Shown one piece after another: positions 29,967-40,075 of a stretch of 64,000 nt of DNA; within the stretch, counting starts at the first letter, position 1, and each line of letters opens with the position of its first letter. Made by a program: the position numbers and the translations under genes. This DNA comes from Candidatus Woesearchaeota archaeon (lineage in GTDB: Archaea > Nanobdellota > Nanobdellia > Woesearchaeales > GW2011-AR9): assembly GCA_945861715.1 (NCBI GenBank), contig CAMAVK010000002.1:136440-200439 (forward strand), read 5' to 3'. The notes beneath the pieces were generated by a model. That model was given only the letters and a program-made list of their open reading frames with translations, had not been told where the DNA came from and made no database searches.

Positions 29967-30151
29967 TTTTTGTTGTTTGGATTGTTTTTTGGGTGATGTT
30001 CTTTTTCTTTTTTGGTTAAATTGGCTTTATTCTTTATAATATTTGCTATTTTCATATTAATTATATTTTTAATATGAGTAAATTATAACTTGTGTCATGT
30101 TGTTACTTCATAATAACTAATTCAAGAATGCATAGATGTGCAATTTGAGAA

Positions 30152-30667
30152 ATGGAGGAGAATAAAATGGAAAATGAAAGTTGGGCAACAGTAGGTAAGG
30201 TAGCTGGATTTATTGTGGCTGGCGGTTTGGCTGTTGGAGGAATTTATAAGGTGGGTAGTTTTATTCACGACGAAGGATTCAGAGCAGGAAAGTATAAGGG
30301 TCAAGACGAGGCTCGTGCAGATGCTGAAAAGGTTCTTGCACAGAAAGCGCAAAATGGTCAGATTTTTGGAATTGGATCTTGTATGCAATATGCATCTGCT
30401 GATACTGATAAGATTTCTCGGTTTGTTGGTAAGAATAATACTCCATGTGATGGACTTGAAGTTGTTGTATCACCAGAATCATTTTCAGTTCGGTCTCCAA
30501 AGTATGCTACTAGTTTTGATCTTGTTGATACTTTGAGAAATCCAGCTGTTCTTGTGTCTAAGGACTATAAGATCGAGTTGGGTGCGGGTAAATCACTTCC
30601 CGTGGTTTATGCATCTAATCCTGAAGCAAAGGATCCTTGGGTTAAAATTCAAGCGGATAAACAATAA
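30152..30667 (+). CDS. Hypothetical membrane-anchored protein
   Basis: 171 aa, N-terminal Gly/Ala TM segment. Confidence 0.6.
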   Translation: MEENKMENESWATVGKVAGFIVAGGLAVGGIYKVGSFIHDEGFRAGKYKGQDEARADAEKVLAQKAQNGQIFGIGSCMQYASADTDKISRFVGKNNTPCDGLEVVVSPESFSVRSPKYATSFDLVDTLRNPAVLVSKDYKIELGAGKSLPVVYASNPEAKDPWVKIQADKQ

Positions 30668-30742
30668 TTTTTTCATAATTTTTTTATTTAGTTTGGAATT
30701 TGACTCCAAATATTTATAATCTCATTGAAATTCTTATTTTTT

Positions 30743-32329
30743 ATGACAAAGGGAATTTCATCTAAACCTACGGGGAGTGCCGTTTCTAACGGAAATGTTA
30801 ACGTACAATCTAAGGCTTCATCTAAGCCTACTTCACAAGTACCTAACCCCCCTAAAGTAATAGCTGGTGGGGCTAGTTCTTCGGGTAAGGATATTAAGGG
30901 GCTTACAGCGACTAAAGATGAGGATTTTTCAGAGTGGTTTACACAGCTTATTCAGAAGGCGGAACTTATTGAATATAGTCCAGTATCTGGATGTTATATT
31001 TTACGACCAAACTCATATGCTATTTGGGAGAAGGTTCAAGCTTTTTTTGATGGGTTGATTAAGGATGATGGCGTTAAGAATTGTTATTTCCCTATGCTCA
31101 TTCCAGAATCCTTGCTTACAAAGGAGAAAAATCACGTGGAAGGGTTTGCTCCTGAAGTTGCGTGGGTTGATTATGGTGGAGACACGAAACTTGGTGAACG
31201 TCTTGCTATTCGACCTACATCTGAGACTATTATGTATGATGCGTATGCGAAGTGGATTCGATCCCATAAAGATTTGCCTTTACGTTTGAATCAGTGGTGC
31301 AGTGTTGTTCGCTGGGAGTTTAAGCATTGCACTCCGTTTTTACGTTCACGGGAGTTTTTATGGCAGGAAGGTCACACTGTCTTTGCAACGAAGGATGAAG
31401 CAGTAACTGAGGCACGTCGAATTTTAGGATTTTATGAGCGAGTGTTTCGAGAGATGTATGCTGTTCCGGTTCTTTTAGGGACAAAATCTGAAGGAGAGAA
31501 ATTCGCAGGAGCAGATTTTACATTGTCTTGTGAAGCGTTTTTACCAAATGGAAAAGCAATTCAAGGGAGTACGTCTCATTATTTAGGTCAGAATTTTGCG
31601 AAAGCTTTTGGGATTGAGTTTGTTGATGAGAAGCAACAAAAGCAGTTTGGCCATCAAAATTCATGGGGTATTACAACTCGTTCAATTGGAGTTTGTATTT
31701 TAATGCATTCTGATGACAAAGGGTTAGTTCTCCCTCCCAAAGTTGCTCCAACTCCAGTTGTTATTGTTCCTTTGCTGTTTGACAAGGGTTCTGCTGAAGT
31801 GAAGAATGCCGTCGAAGGTGCTCGACTTCGATTGAAATCTGCTGGTGTTGTGTGTCATGTTGATGATCGAGAAGGCTATACTCCGGGATGGAAATATAAT
31901 GAATGGGAAGTCAAGGGTGTTCCAATTCGTATTGAAATTGGTCCCAAGGATGTAGAGAAGAATCAAGCAATGGTTGTACGACGTGATACTGGTTTGAAAG
32001 TTGCAGTTGCGTTGGCTTCGCTTGGAGTTGAGATTCCTCGTATGCTTGAACTAATGCAATCTGACATGTTGGCTAAGGCTTCGCAGCTGCTTGAGTCAAG
32101 TATTGTACGCGCTGAGAGTGCTGCTGAGGTTGAGAAAGCATGTGGAAATAAGAAAATGGCTCTTGTTCCGTGGTGTGGTGGAAAGGAATGCGAGGAGAAG
32201 TTTAAGGAGAAGAGTGGCATTAAGTCTTTGAATGCTCCGTTTGATCAGTCACCGCTTAAGAAGGGGCAGAAATGTTTTGCTTGCAGTTCGGTTGCTATTC
32301 GATACCACTATTTTGGAAAGAGTTATTAG
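30743..32329 (+). CDS. proS: Prolyl-tRNA synthetase (archaeal type)
   Basis: DFSEWFTQLIQKAELIEYSPVSGCYILRPNSYAIWEKVQ, RPTSETIMYDAYAKWIRSHKDLPLRLNQWCSVVRWE. Confidence 0.95.
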   Translation: MTKGISSKPTGSAVSNGNVNVQSKASSKPTSQVPNPPKVIAGGASSSGKDIKGLTATKDEDFSEWFTQLIQKAELIEYSPVSGCYILRPNSYAIWEKVQAFFDGLIKDDGVKNCYFPMLIPESLLTKEKNHVEGFAPEVAWVDYGGDTKLGERLAIRPTSETIMYDAYAKWIRSHKDLPLRLNQWCSVVRWEFKHCTPFLRSREFLWQEGHTVFATKDEAVTEARRILGFYERVFREMYAVPVLLGTKSEGEKFAGADFTLSCEAFLPNGKAIQGSTSHYLGQNFAKAFGIEFVDEKQQKQFGHQNSWGITTRSIGVCILMHSDDKGLVLPPKVAPTPVVIVPLLFDKGSAEVKNAVEGARLRLKSAGVVCHVDDREGYTPGWKYNEWEVKGVPIRIEIGPKDVEKNQAMVVRRDTGLKVAVALASLGVEIPRMLELMQSDMLAKASQLLESSIVRAESAAEVEKACGNKKMALVPWCGGKECEEKFKEKSGIKSLNAPFDQSPLKKGQKCFACSSVAIRYHYFGKSY

Positions 32330-32528
32330 GTTATTTTTTCTTTTTATGTTTTTTTAATTATTGTTTTTAGAGAATTTGTCTGTGTTGCTATGGACTTTTG
32401 TGAAGAAACTGGTTTAATTTTTAATTGATTGACGGCTTATAGCTGGGGTATGATATAACTATTATTGTACAAGCAGATATTAATATAATTATAACCTAAA
32501 ACTAATCAGAATCAAAGAGAAGTGGAGA

Positions 32529-32849
32529 TTATTCTTTTGCAGTTGTAATGGGGTTTTCTGAAGTTTTTAAGATCGTTATTCTTTGATGATGATTTCGTGC
32601 GTTCATCACGCTTGATGCCATTTCAAATGTTGTGAGATTGTTTCGGAACTGAATGTGGTTATCTATTTCGTGTGCTCTTTGGTTAGATGATTCTTGTATT
32701 TCTGATTGCAAGGTATTTATTAAGGATGCATTTAGGGTGATGTGAGTTTTATTGGGGTTAATGTTATTTTGTATAGGTTTAATGGAGTTTAATTTAGGAG
32801 AGGTTGATAATTCTTGTAATTGAAACTGTGGTAATAGATTTTGGCTCAT
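32529..32849 (-). CDS. Small hypothetical protein
   Basis: 106-aa ORF with the A/C-rich minus-strand codon bias of this window. Confidence 0.5.
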   Translation of the reverse strand: MSQNLLPQFQLQELSTSPKLNSIKPIQNNINPNKTHITLNASLINTLQSEIQESSNQRAHEIDNHIQFRNNLTTFEMASSVMNARNHHQRITILKTSENPITTAKE

Positions 32850-32929
32850 GGTATGTTTGCGAACGCTTTGGTATTTATGTATTCTGGTTTTGAGCCTGAT
32901 GAATTACATGGGTTGGGATGGAGTTGAGA

Positions 32930-33454
32930 TTAGTTTTCGCCCAAGTATTTTTTGTAATGGTTATTTTTGCTTTGCATATCGAAGTATTTCTTGACCATAC
33001 CGTGAAGTCCCCATACCCTATAATATAATGTATCCCAATGATATACACTGCCGGAGATAAAAAAATATTTGTCAGCTAGATTTTGTAAGAATTTACTTCC
33101 TAAAAATCTATTTTGCCAGTCATATTCTAATTTTGCATCAATGATAATGTACACACGTGCACTGGTTAATGTTCGTTTTTTGCCGTTGACATCTACATCT
33201 ACATCTATCATATCCCATGTATGGACGTTAATAGTAATGTGGTATTTGAGATATTCTGTTGCTTTTGTTTCTAATACCCATTCAATTTCTTCTTCAGCAC
33301 CTGCGGGGGATGGGACTTTATGTTTGTAGGCCTTTTCAGTCCATTTATATGAATGGAGTTTTGCCCAATCGATAATTGCGGCGTATAATCCATCCCAATC
33401 AAAAATGCCACTGTACCTTAAGGTCATCTGAGGAAGTTTAGCATCTTTGGACAT
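32930..33454 (-). CDS. Hypothetical protein, paralogue of 4076-4690
   Basis: FDWDGLYAAIIDWAKLHSYKWTEKAY... parallels LDFGEFYTAIYYWMMQHGWRDEDTG... Confidence 0.65.
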   Translation of the reverse strand: MSKDAKLPQMTLRYSGIFDWDGLYAAIIDWAKLHSYKWTEKAYKHKVPSPAGAEEEIEWVLETKATEYLKYHITINVHTWDMIDVDVDVNGKKRTLTSARVYIIIDAKLEYDWQNRFLGSKFLQNLADKYFFISGSVYHWDTLYYRVWGLHGMVKKYFDMQSKNNHYKKYLGEN

Positions 33455-33528
33455 ATGTTCTAGATGAAGAATTGGCTTTTTAAATATATAGTTTGGGTAA
33501 GGGGGTGATGCTTATTTTTTTATATTTT

Positions 33529-34170
33529 TTAGTTTGTGTTGTCCTGGTATTCCTTTGCGAGTTTCATTGCATAGGTGGCTGCTTGACTTTTGCTTCCTTC
33601 CATTAATTTTATTCGAACATTTTTCAATGGACTTGATGAAATTTGAGAGAATTGCTCTTTTTGAGTTAATTCTATAGGTAGGGCAGTTACTGCTACTAAA
33701 AAACGGTTGTTGTAGTGTAGTTCTCGAACATAGCTTGTAATTTGCTGTGATGGTTGCGTATTTATTTGGGTAATTATTGAACATGCTTCTTCTGTGGGAG
33801 ATGCGTTTAACATGTTGCCTGTGTCTAATGAATGATCTCGGACAATTTTGGCCCGGATGTGATGTATAACGCCTAGTTCTTTGCGAAGATAATCATGTAT
33901 ATAGTTAAAAAGCAATGATGCATTGTGATGATTTGATTCGTGTTTTATTTGGTGATAATAGGTAAAATCAGTTTGAGAATCAGCAATAAAAGCCTGTATT
34001 GTGTGGGTATTGGCGGTTGGTTGATCCCAAAATATAATCCCATGTCGATTGGTATTTTGTGCTATATAGGTTATATTTCGACAACCTGCTAATTGTTGTG
34101 ATTCAGGGTGTTTGTGGTCTTCACTTAAGACGTCGACAATTTCACCAGGAAGTATTAATCGGGTATGCAT
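33529..34170 (-). CDS. Hypothetical protein
   Basis: 213-aa ORF with typical minus-strand composition. Confidence 0.6.
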   Translation of the reverse strand: MHTRLILPGEIVDVLSEDHKHPESQQLAGCRNITYIAQNTNRHGIIFWDQPTANTHTIQAFIADSQTDFTYYHQIKHESNHHNASLLFNYIHDYLRKELGVIHHIRAKIVRDHSLDTGNMLNASPTEEACSIITQINTQPSQQITSYVRELHYNNRFLVAVTALPIELTQKEQFSQISSSPLKNVRIKLMEGSKSQAATYAMKLAKEYQDNTN

Positions 34171-34400
34171 TTGGAGGTCACTTTGGTTATTTTTATTTGT
34201 GTTCTGATAGGGAAATATTAATTATGGTGACATATGGCGTATATATTTAAGGCTATTGGAAAAGGTGGTTTTTTAATTCACTTTTTATCTGTTTTGGGGA
34301 TTTATTCTTGAGAAATTGCTGTTTATAGTATTAAATTGTGGCACTGATGTTTCGTACCTAAAAATGATTATAAAAATATAAAAAATGAAAAGCTGATAAT

Positions 34401-37400
34401 TTATTCTCGAAGAACAATGGTTTGAATTGTTTCTTGTTTTATTTTAAATTCTGTTGTGTTGTCAGTTTTGAGAGGGTTGCTCAGCATCAGATCTAAATTG
34501 GTTGCGCCAACTTTTTCAGCAATGTCATCTTGTAATTTATGTAACATAGCTTTCATTTCTGGACTAACTAACAGCTTTAATACAATACGATCTGGTTTTT
34601 GAAGTCCCATTTTTTTACGTTGGTCTTGGACGTTTCTTGATATTTCACGTGCATATCCTTCTGCTTCCAGTTCTGTTGTTCGTTCAGTGTTTATGTAAAT
34701 AACACATCCTTTTGCGAGTCCTTCGATGTATCCTTTTGGAACTTCACGCTCGGTATTGATCATGTCTTTAGTTATTTCAACATCACGTCCGTTTAAATTG
34801 AAGCAATATTTTCCTGCGTCTTCTAGGTGGGTTAAAATTGTTTCTGGACTATCAATGGTGAGCTTGGTGATAATTTGAGGGGATTGTTCACCATAGATTG
34901 GACCAATTTTGCTGTATTCTGGTTTTATTTTGTACTTTATGTTTGGGAGCTTTGAGACAATATTAATTGTTTTAATGTTTGTTTGTTGTTTGATTATCCC
35001 AGAAAGTGAGTTAGCTGCGTCTATTGTTTCTTGGTTTTTTGTTTGGATAATCAATTCTTTTATTGGCCAACGTACTCCCAGTTGTGCTTTTTCTCTCGCC
35101 CCTAAGGTTGCTTGCATTACTGTTTTTACTATGTCCATATGATTCTCTAAGTTTTTATTGATTAGTTTGGTGTTTGGTGTTGGCCAGCTAAATTCACTTA
35201 GACTGTTTGCTTCTAATTTGCATGTTTCTTTGATGTTAAGATACATGGCTTCACACATGAATGGACTTATGATGTGAAACATTTTTAATATGTTCATGAG
35301 TACTTCCATCATGGTGTGAATGACTACTTCTTTGTCTTGGTCTTCACCTTGAGCTAATTTGTCTCGACTCATTTGTATGTATGTTCTTGATAATTCGAGG
35401 TAGAGATTTTCAATTGGTTCTATTGCTTCGTCTATGTGGTACGTATCTAGAAGTGTGGTTACTTGAGTTATTGTGCTGTGCATCTTTGAGATGATGTATT
35501 TTTCTGGCTCAGTGTAGAGATTTTCAATGATGTTTTTTGTTAACTTGAATGGATTTATTTGTGTCTCTTCTATACTTGTTAAAACTAGTTTGTGGATGTT
35601 CCATAGAATTGAGAGGTATCGATGTTTGGTTGCACATTCATCCCAGCTGAAATTTATATCTTCGCCGGAATTTGTTTGGCACATATAGTACCGGAGGGTG
35701 TCAGCGCCATATTTTCCGGTTAGCTCATCAGGTGAAATGACGTTACCCAAGCTTTTTGACATTTTTTGTCCACCAACATCGGTAACAAATCCATGCATGT
35801 ATACATTTTTGAATGGGGGTGCGTCAAATGCGAGGAATGAGGCAATCATGAGTAAATTAAACCATCCGCGAATTTGATCTTTTCCTTCGAGAATAAAATC
35901 TGCTGGGAACCATTTTTTGAATAATTCTTGGTTGGTTGGATAATCAAGGGCATTCCATGATGCAGTTCCTGCATCAATCCACACATCAAGTACGTCTGGT
36001 ACGCGCTTGTAGAGTTTACCATCTTTGGTGATGGTGATTTTATCAATTTCTGGCAGATGCATATCTGTTACTTTTTGTGATGAGAGTGTTTCGAGCTCTG
36101 CTATGGATTCAACGACGATGTATTCTCCTGTTTCTTTGCATTCCCAAATCGGAACTGGTGTTCCCCAGTAACGTTGTTTTGTGATGGAGTTGTCTCTTAA
36201 ATTTTCAAGCCAAGATTGGAATCCATTTTTTGCAGTAGGGGGATTCCAGGTAATTTTTTTATTTGCGTTCACCAGCTTTTCTTTTAAATCTTCAACTTTG
36301 AAGAACCATTGTTTTGTGGTTCTGAAGATAATTGGTTCGTGACTTCGTTCACCGTGGGGGTAATCGTGTATGTATGATTCTTTTGCAACAAGTGCTCCGG
36401 CATCTTTAATTTTTGCAATGAATTTTAAATCATCTGTTTTTGCTTTGAGATTTGTAAGTGGTCCTAAATTTTCAAAGAATCCTTCTTCATTAACACAATT
36501 AAATGGTGGAATATGATTTAGGTGACCTACTTCGTAATCTTCTGGACCACAGCCAGGGGCACAGTGTACTAATCCTGTTCCCGTTGATGATTCTACATAC
36601 TCTTCAGTCAAGATGACTGTGTGAAGTTTTTTATTTTGTTGGAGTTCTTTTGGGAAATATTGCTCTACGTTTAACGGGTGAGTGTATTTTATTCCTTCTA
36701 AGTCTTTACCCGTACATTCTTTTATGACTTTATGCTGGGTTATTTTTGCTTTGGTGATGAGATTTTCAACGAGATCTTTACAACAGATCCATGTTTCTTT
36801 TCCTGTCTCGGTTGTTACTTCTACATGGACATAGGTCAATTTTGGGTTGGCCATTATTGCAAGATTTAAGGGTATAGTCCATGGGGTTGTGGTCCAAATG
36901 AGAAGAAACATGTTTGCTTGGTCTTTCACAGGAAATTTTACGAAGATTGCCGTATCTTTTACCGATTTGTATTCAAGTTCGTGTTTAGCGACCGCAGTTT
37001 GTGTTGCTGCATCCCAATGCATGGTTCGAAGGCCTGGATATAGTCGTCCTTTTAGGTGAGCTTGTTTAATTAACCACCATTCTGCTTGCATGAACTCTTT
37101 ACTTATTGGTTGATATGGATTTGTAAAATCGAGGGTTGAACCGAGACGTTCGAAATCTTCATTCATTTTAAGCATCATTTCAATGCAAAATTGATGACAT
37201 TCTTTCATGAATTTGTCAAGTCCAAAGGCGATAATATCATCTTTGTTTTTTAAGTTTAGTTTAACCATTACTTTTTGTTCAGTTGGCAAACCATGCATAT
37301 CATAGCCCATACGATCGAATACGTTGAATCCTTGCATTCGTTTGTATCTAAGTATTATATCTTTAAGACATACATTCCAGGCTGTTCCGATATGTACTCG

Positions 37401-37547
37401 TCCTGAGGTATAGGGTGGACCTTCTAGAAAATAAAATGTTGGTCCGTTTTCGTTTCGTTTTCGAATATTTTCGGTGATTTTGAGTGTTTTCCAATGGTTT
37501 AAAATTTCAAGTTCGGTTTCTTGGGCTTTATAAGTTTGGAATTTCAT
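34401..37547 (-). CDS. ileS: Isoleucyl-tRNA synthetase
   Basis: GPPYTSGRVHIGTAWN (HIGH region), KMSKSLGNVISPDE (KMSKS). Confidence 0.97.
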   Translation of the reverse strand: MKFQTYKAQETELEILNHWKTLKITENIRKRNENGPTFYFLEGPPYTSGRVHIGTAWNVCLKDIILRYKRMQGFNVFDRMGYDMHGLPTEQKVMVKLNLKNKDDIIAFGLDKFMKECHQFCIEMMLKMNEDFERLGSTLDFTNPYQPISKEFMQAEWWLIKQAHLKGRLYPGLRTMHWDAATQTAVAKHELEYKSVKDTAIFVKFPVKDQANMFLLIWTTTPWTIPLNLAIMANPKLTYVHVEVTTETGKETWICCKDLVENLITKAKITQHKVIKECTGKDLEGIKYTHPLNVEQYFPKELQQNKKLHTVILTEEYVESSTGTGLVHCAPGCGPEDYEVGHLNHIPPFNCVNEEGFFENLGPLTNLKAKTDDLKFIAKIKDAGALVAKESYIHDYPHGERSHEPIIFRTTKQWFFKVEDLKEKLVNANKKITWNPPTAKNGFQSWLENLRDNSITKQRYWGTPVPIWECKETGEYIVVESIAELETLSSQKVTDMHLPEIDKITITKDGKLYKRVPDVLDVWIDAGTASWNALDYPTNQELFKKWFPADFILEGKDQIRGWFNLLMIASFLAFDAPPFKNVYMHGFVTDVGGQKMSKSLGNVISPDELTGKYGADTLRYYMCQTNSGEDINFSWDECATKHRYLSILWNIHKLVLTSIEETQINPFKLTKNIIENLYTEPEKYIISKMHSTITQVTTLLDTYHIDEAIEPIENLYLELSRTYIQMSRDKLAQGEDQDKEVVIHTMMEVLMNILKMFHIISPFMCEAMYLNIKETCKLEANSLSEFSWPTPNTKLINKNLENHMDIVKTVMQATLGAREKAQLGVRWPIKELIIQTKNQETIDAANSLSGIIKQQTNIKTINIVSKLPNIKYKIKPEYSKIGPIYGEQSPQIITKLTIDSPETILTHLEDAGKYCFNLNGRDVEITKDMINTEREVPKGYIEGLAKGCVIYINTERTTELEAEGYAREISRNVQDQRKKMGLQKPDRIVLKLLVSPEMKAMLHKLQDDIAEKVGATNLDLMLSNPLKTDNTTEFKIKQETIQTIVLRE

Positions 37548-37649
37548 AGTATTTTGTTTTTAATCGTACTTTAAATATTTACTTGTGGTGGAATTGAAAT
37601 AGGGTAGAGTTTTGTGTTTTGATGGTGCTTTTTGTTATTGAATCTGGTT

Positions 37650-38393
37650 TTATGGATTTGATGGAGGGGTTTTACTTTTAAGAATTATAACATTTCCTCG
37701 TCCTTTTTTGATTTTTTCAATTTCACCAATATGTTCTAATTCGGTTATAATAAGACTTACTTTTGCTTCTGAGAGGTAATTTAATTCTTTTCGTAGGTCG
37801 GTTTGATACATCCTTCCATCATGCTTTTTGATTAAGTCTTTGGTTTTTTCAAGAATGGAGGGTTCCGCTTTGATTTCTTTGATAATTTGTTCGGTTGTTT
37901 TTTGTTGTTCTTGTTTTATTTTTTTTCTAAATAGGGGTAGAGGACCATATTTTTTCCGAGTATAAATGACACGGATGAGAAGAGCGAGGATGATTATTCC
38001 AAATAGGATGTATGACCATGTGGATGTTGATTTGTCTGCGGTGAGTGTTTCAATATTTTCTAAGGGTTCTGTGGTGTCTACAACAAGGTCTTCATCATCA
38101 AGAGTGGGAAGCATGAATATGTCATGTGTGTATATGCCTTCCTGGTTTACTTCAAGTATGTCCGTGGTGGTTACATTTCCTTTTTTGGCACTTAATTCGT
38201 ACGTTCCAGGTGGTGCGGTTAGGATGAATTCGCCGGTTTTTGATAATGTTTGTTGGGTTGGTGTAGTATTAATGCTTATGACAATATTAGATTCTTGAGC
38301 TAGATCTTTGTTGTATACTGTTCCTTGGATGGTTGCACTTAATGCTATTGGCATTAGCAGGAGAGTAAATAATATAAAATACTTTATTTTCAT
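37650..38393 (-). CDS. Membrane protein with extracellular beta-sandwich and cytoplasmic winged helix
   Basis: Signal peptide, carboxypeptidase-regulatory-like domain, TM, C-terminal DLIKKHDGRMYQTDLRKELNYLSEAKVSLIITELEHIGEIEKIKKGRGNVIIL. Confidence 0.75.
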   Translation of the reverse strand: MKIKYFILFTLLLMPIALSATIQGTVYNKDLAQESNIVISINTTPTQQTLSKTGEFILTAPPGTYELSAKKGNVTTTDILEVNQEGIYTHDIFMLPTLDDEDLVVDTTEPLENIETLTADKSTSTWSYILFGIIILALLIRVIYTRKKYGPLPLFRKKIKQEQQKTTEQIIKEIKAEPSILEKTKDLIKKHDGRMYQTDLRKELNYLSEAKVSLIITELEHIGEIEKIKKGRGNVIILKSKTPPSNP

Positions 38394-38509
38394 ATAATAT
38401 CGTCTTATTTATTTGTTTTTAAAAACTTATTGGGTGTTATGTCTTCTCAGGAATATTTGGTGTGTTGAAAAGGGAGAAATAGGTTCACTACTTAAAAATA
38501 CTAAATTGA

Positions 38510-38602
38510 CCAAAAGCTTTAAATACTGGCAGTTGTGGTAATAACTTAAACATCTATCACCTCTTTTTCCCCAGCGAGCTTTCGAGTTTGCCTGGGGTTT
38601 TT
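38510..38602 (+). ncRNA. Candidate small RNA with promoter and intrinsic terminator
   Basis: BRE/TATA-like CCAAAAGCTTTAAATA (38510-38524); hairpin CCCCAG/CCTGGGG (38569-38597) plus TTTTT; no + strand start codon between. Confidence 0.4.
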
Positions 38603-38707
38603 ACTCTTCTTAGAAACCATTTATGTGATCTTAATTGGTTTTTATAGTAATAGCCTGAATTTAATGAATTGGATATCTTTTCATACGTAATTTTTGTGAG
38701 GATCTTT

Positions 38708-39340
38708 TTAGTTCTTTACTTTCTGAGAGTTTCTTCTCTTTATAATCATCATGGTTATAGGTGCAATAAGTTGGAGTAGTACTGTTATAATCGCTATGCG
38801 GATAGTTATAGTATTGAAAAATGCTTCTGGAAATGTGGTTATGAGTTGTGAGTCGTAGGGAAATTGCCAATTACCTTGAGGAAAAAGAAGATAATGAAAG
38901 TAAGTGAAGGCTAGATTGAAGTTGATGATAATTATTAATGTGAAGAGGAGTCCTAAGATAATACTTAGCATTGATATTTTGGATACTATGGAGAGGATGA
39001 GAGTTTGAGCTTTCTCTTTTACTTTCAGTGTTTTCTTGGTGAGATATACCAGTAGAATTATTAGACTGATTAGTACTGTCATGAGGCTATAGAAAGCGAA
39101 TGTGATGTTTGAGGTGATCTGCTTTACATCTTGTAAATGATCGATTTCGTTTGGGGTATAATGCGGAGGTAATGCTGTATCGGACAGGAGATATGATATT
39201 GTTGCTTGCTGAGGTGGCGTTTTGTGTATCGTGTGAATTGTTACCTCATAGGATATTAGAAGAGTTAGAATGAAAAAAAATAATGCGGCAAGTCCAAGAA
39301 TTCCTCGCTGTATCCATGGAGAAAATTTGCTTTGAATCAT
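38708..39340 (-). CDS. DUF1461-like integral membrane protein
   Basis: MIQSKFSPWIQRGIL... 4-TM protein with ALPPHYTPNEIDHLQDVKQI; start at 39340. Confidence 0.7.
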   Translation of the reverse strand: MIQSKFSPWIQRGILGLAALFFFILTLLISYEVTIHTIHKTPPQQATISYLLSDTALPPHYTPNEIDHLQDVKQITSNITFAFYSLMTVLISLIILLVYLTKKTLKVKEKAQTLILSIVSKISMLSIILGLLFTLIIIINFNLAFTYFHYLLFPQGNWQFPYDSQLITTFPEAFFNTITIRIAIITVLLQLIAPITMMIIKRRNSQKVKN

Positions 39341-39362
39341 GCCGTTGATGGTATTATTATTA

Positions 39363-40046
39363 TTATTCGTGAGATTGACTACCGCATGCGCCTGATCCGC
39401 AACCACCTTTTTTCTTTGGTTTTTCTGTTGAGCAGGATGCACCTTCTTTAGGTGATTCTTCATCACAACATGCACCACTTCCACATCCGCCTTCACTTCC
39501 TTCACTACTTTCACCACATGATCCGCTTCCACAGCAGCCTCCCTCTTCTTCCTCATCCATTGAAGATGTATATTGAGGGTCGTTGATGGCAACAATTTCA
39601 ATATCAAATGTGAGATCTTTTCCTGCTAGAGGGTGATTTAAGTCAATAGTAACATTTTCAGGAGTTACTTTTACAATTGTTACCGGAATTGATTGACCTT
39701 GTGGTCCTTGCATGGCAAGTGGCATGCCCACTTTAGGTTCCATTCCTTCAGGAAGATTTGCTCTTGGGAATTCCTTCATTAATTCTGCACGAATTGGTCC
39801 GTAAGCTTCTTCAGTTAAGATAGTGAATACTTTTTTATCTCCTATTTTCATACCCATAACTGCGGTATCAAAACCAGGAATTACTTGATTTTCTCCTGCG
39901 GTGAATGTCAATGGAGTGCGCCCTTCGGATGAGTCAAATGTTTGACCGTCACCTAAAGTTCCTTTATAATGAAGTGTTACTGCGTCACCTGTTTGAACAT
40001 TAGTATTTGCATCAGATACTGGCTTTGGGGTTGTTTCTTTTTTCAT
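39363..40046 (-). CDS. FKBP-type peptidyl-prolyl isomerase (SlyD-like) with Cys-rich tail
   Basis: VTLHYKGTLGDGQTFDSSEGRTPLTFTAGENQVIPGFDTAVMGMKIGDKK; tail GGCCGSGSC...CGSGACC...GGCGSGACG. Confidence 0.9.
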   Translation of the reverse strand: MKKETTPKPVSDANTNVQTGDAVTLHYKGTLGDGQTFDSSEGRTPLTFTAGENQVIPGFDTAVMGMKIGDKKVFTILTEEAYGPIRAELMKEFPRANLPEGMEPKVGMPLAMQGPQGQSIPVTIVKVTPENVTIDLNHPLAGKDLTFDIEIVAINDPQYTSSMDEEEEGGCCGSGSCGESSEGSEGGCGSGACCDEESPKEGASCSTEKPKKKGGCGSGACGSQSHE

Positions 40047-40075
40047 GGTTATACCTCGTGTTTTCTATTCAAGAT

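Noticed and set aside
38708-39607. 299-aa minus ORF starting at 39607
   Set aside because: The first ~90 codons overlap the SlyD-like Cys-rich tail in another frame and are low complexity; the membrane protein most likely starts at 39340
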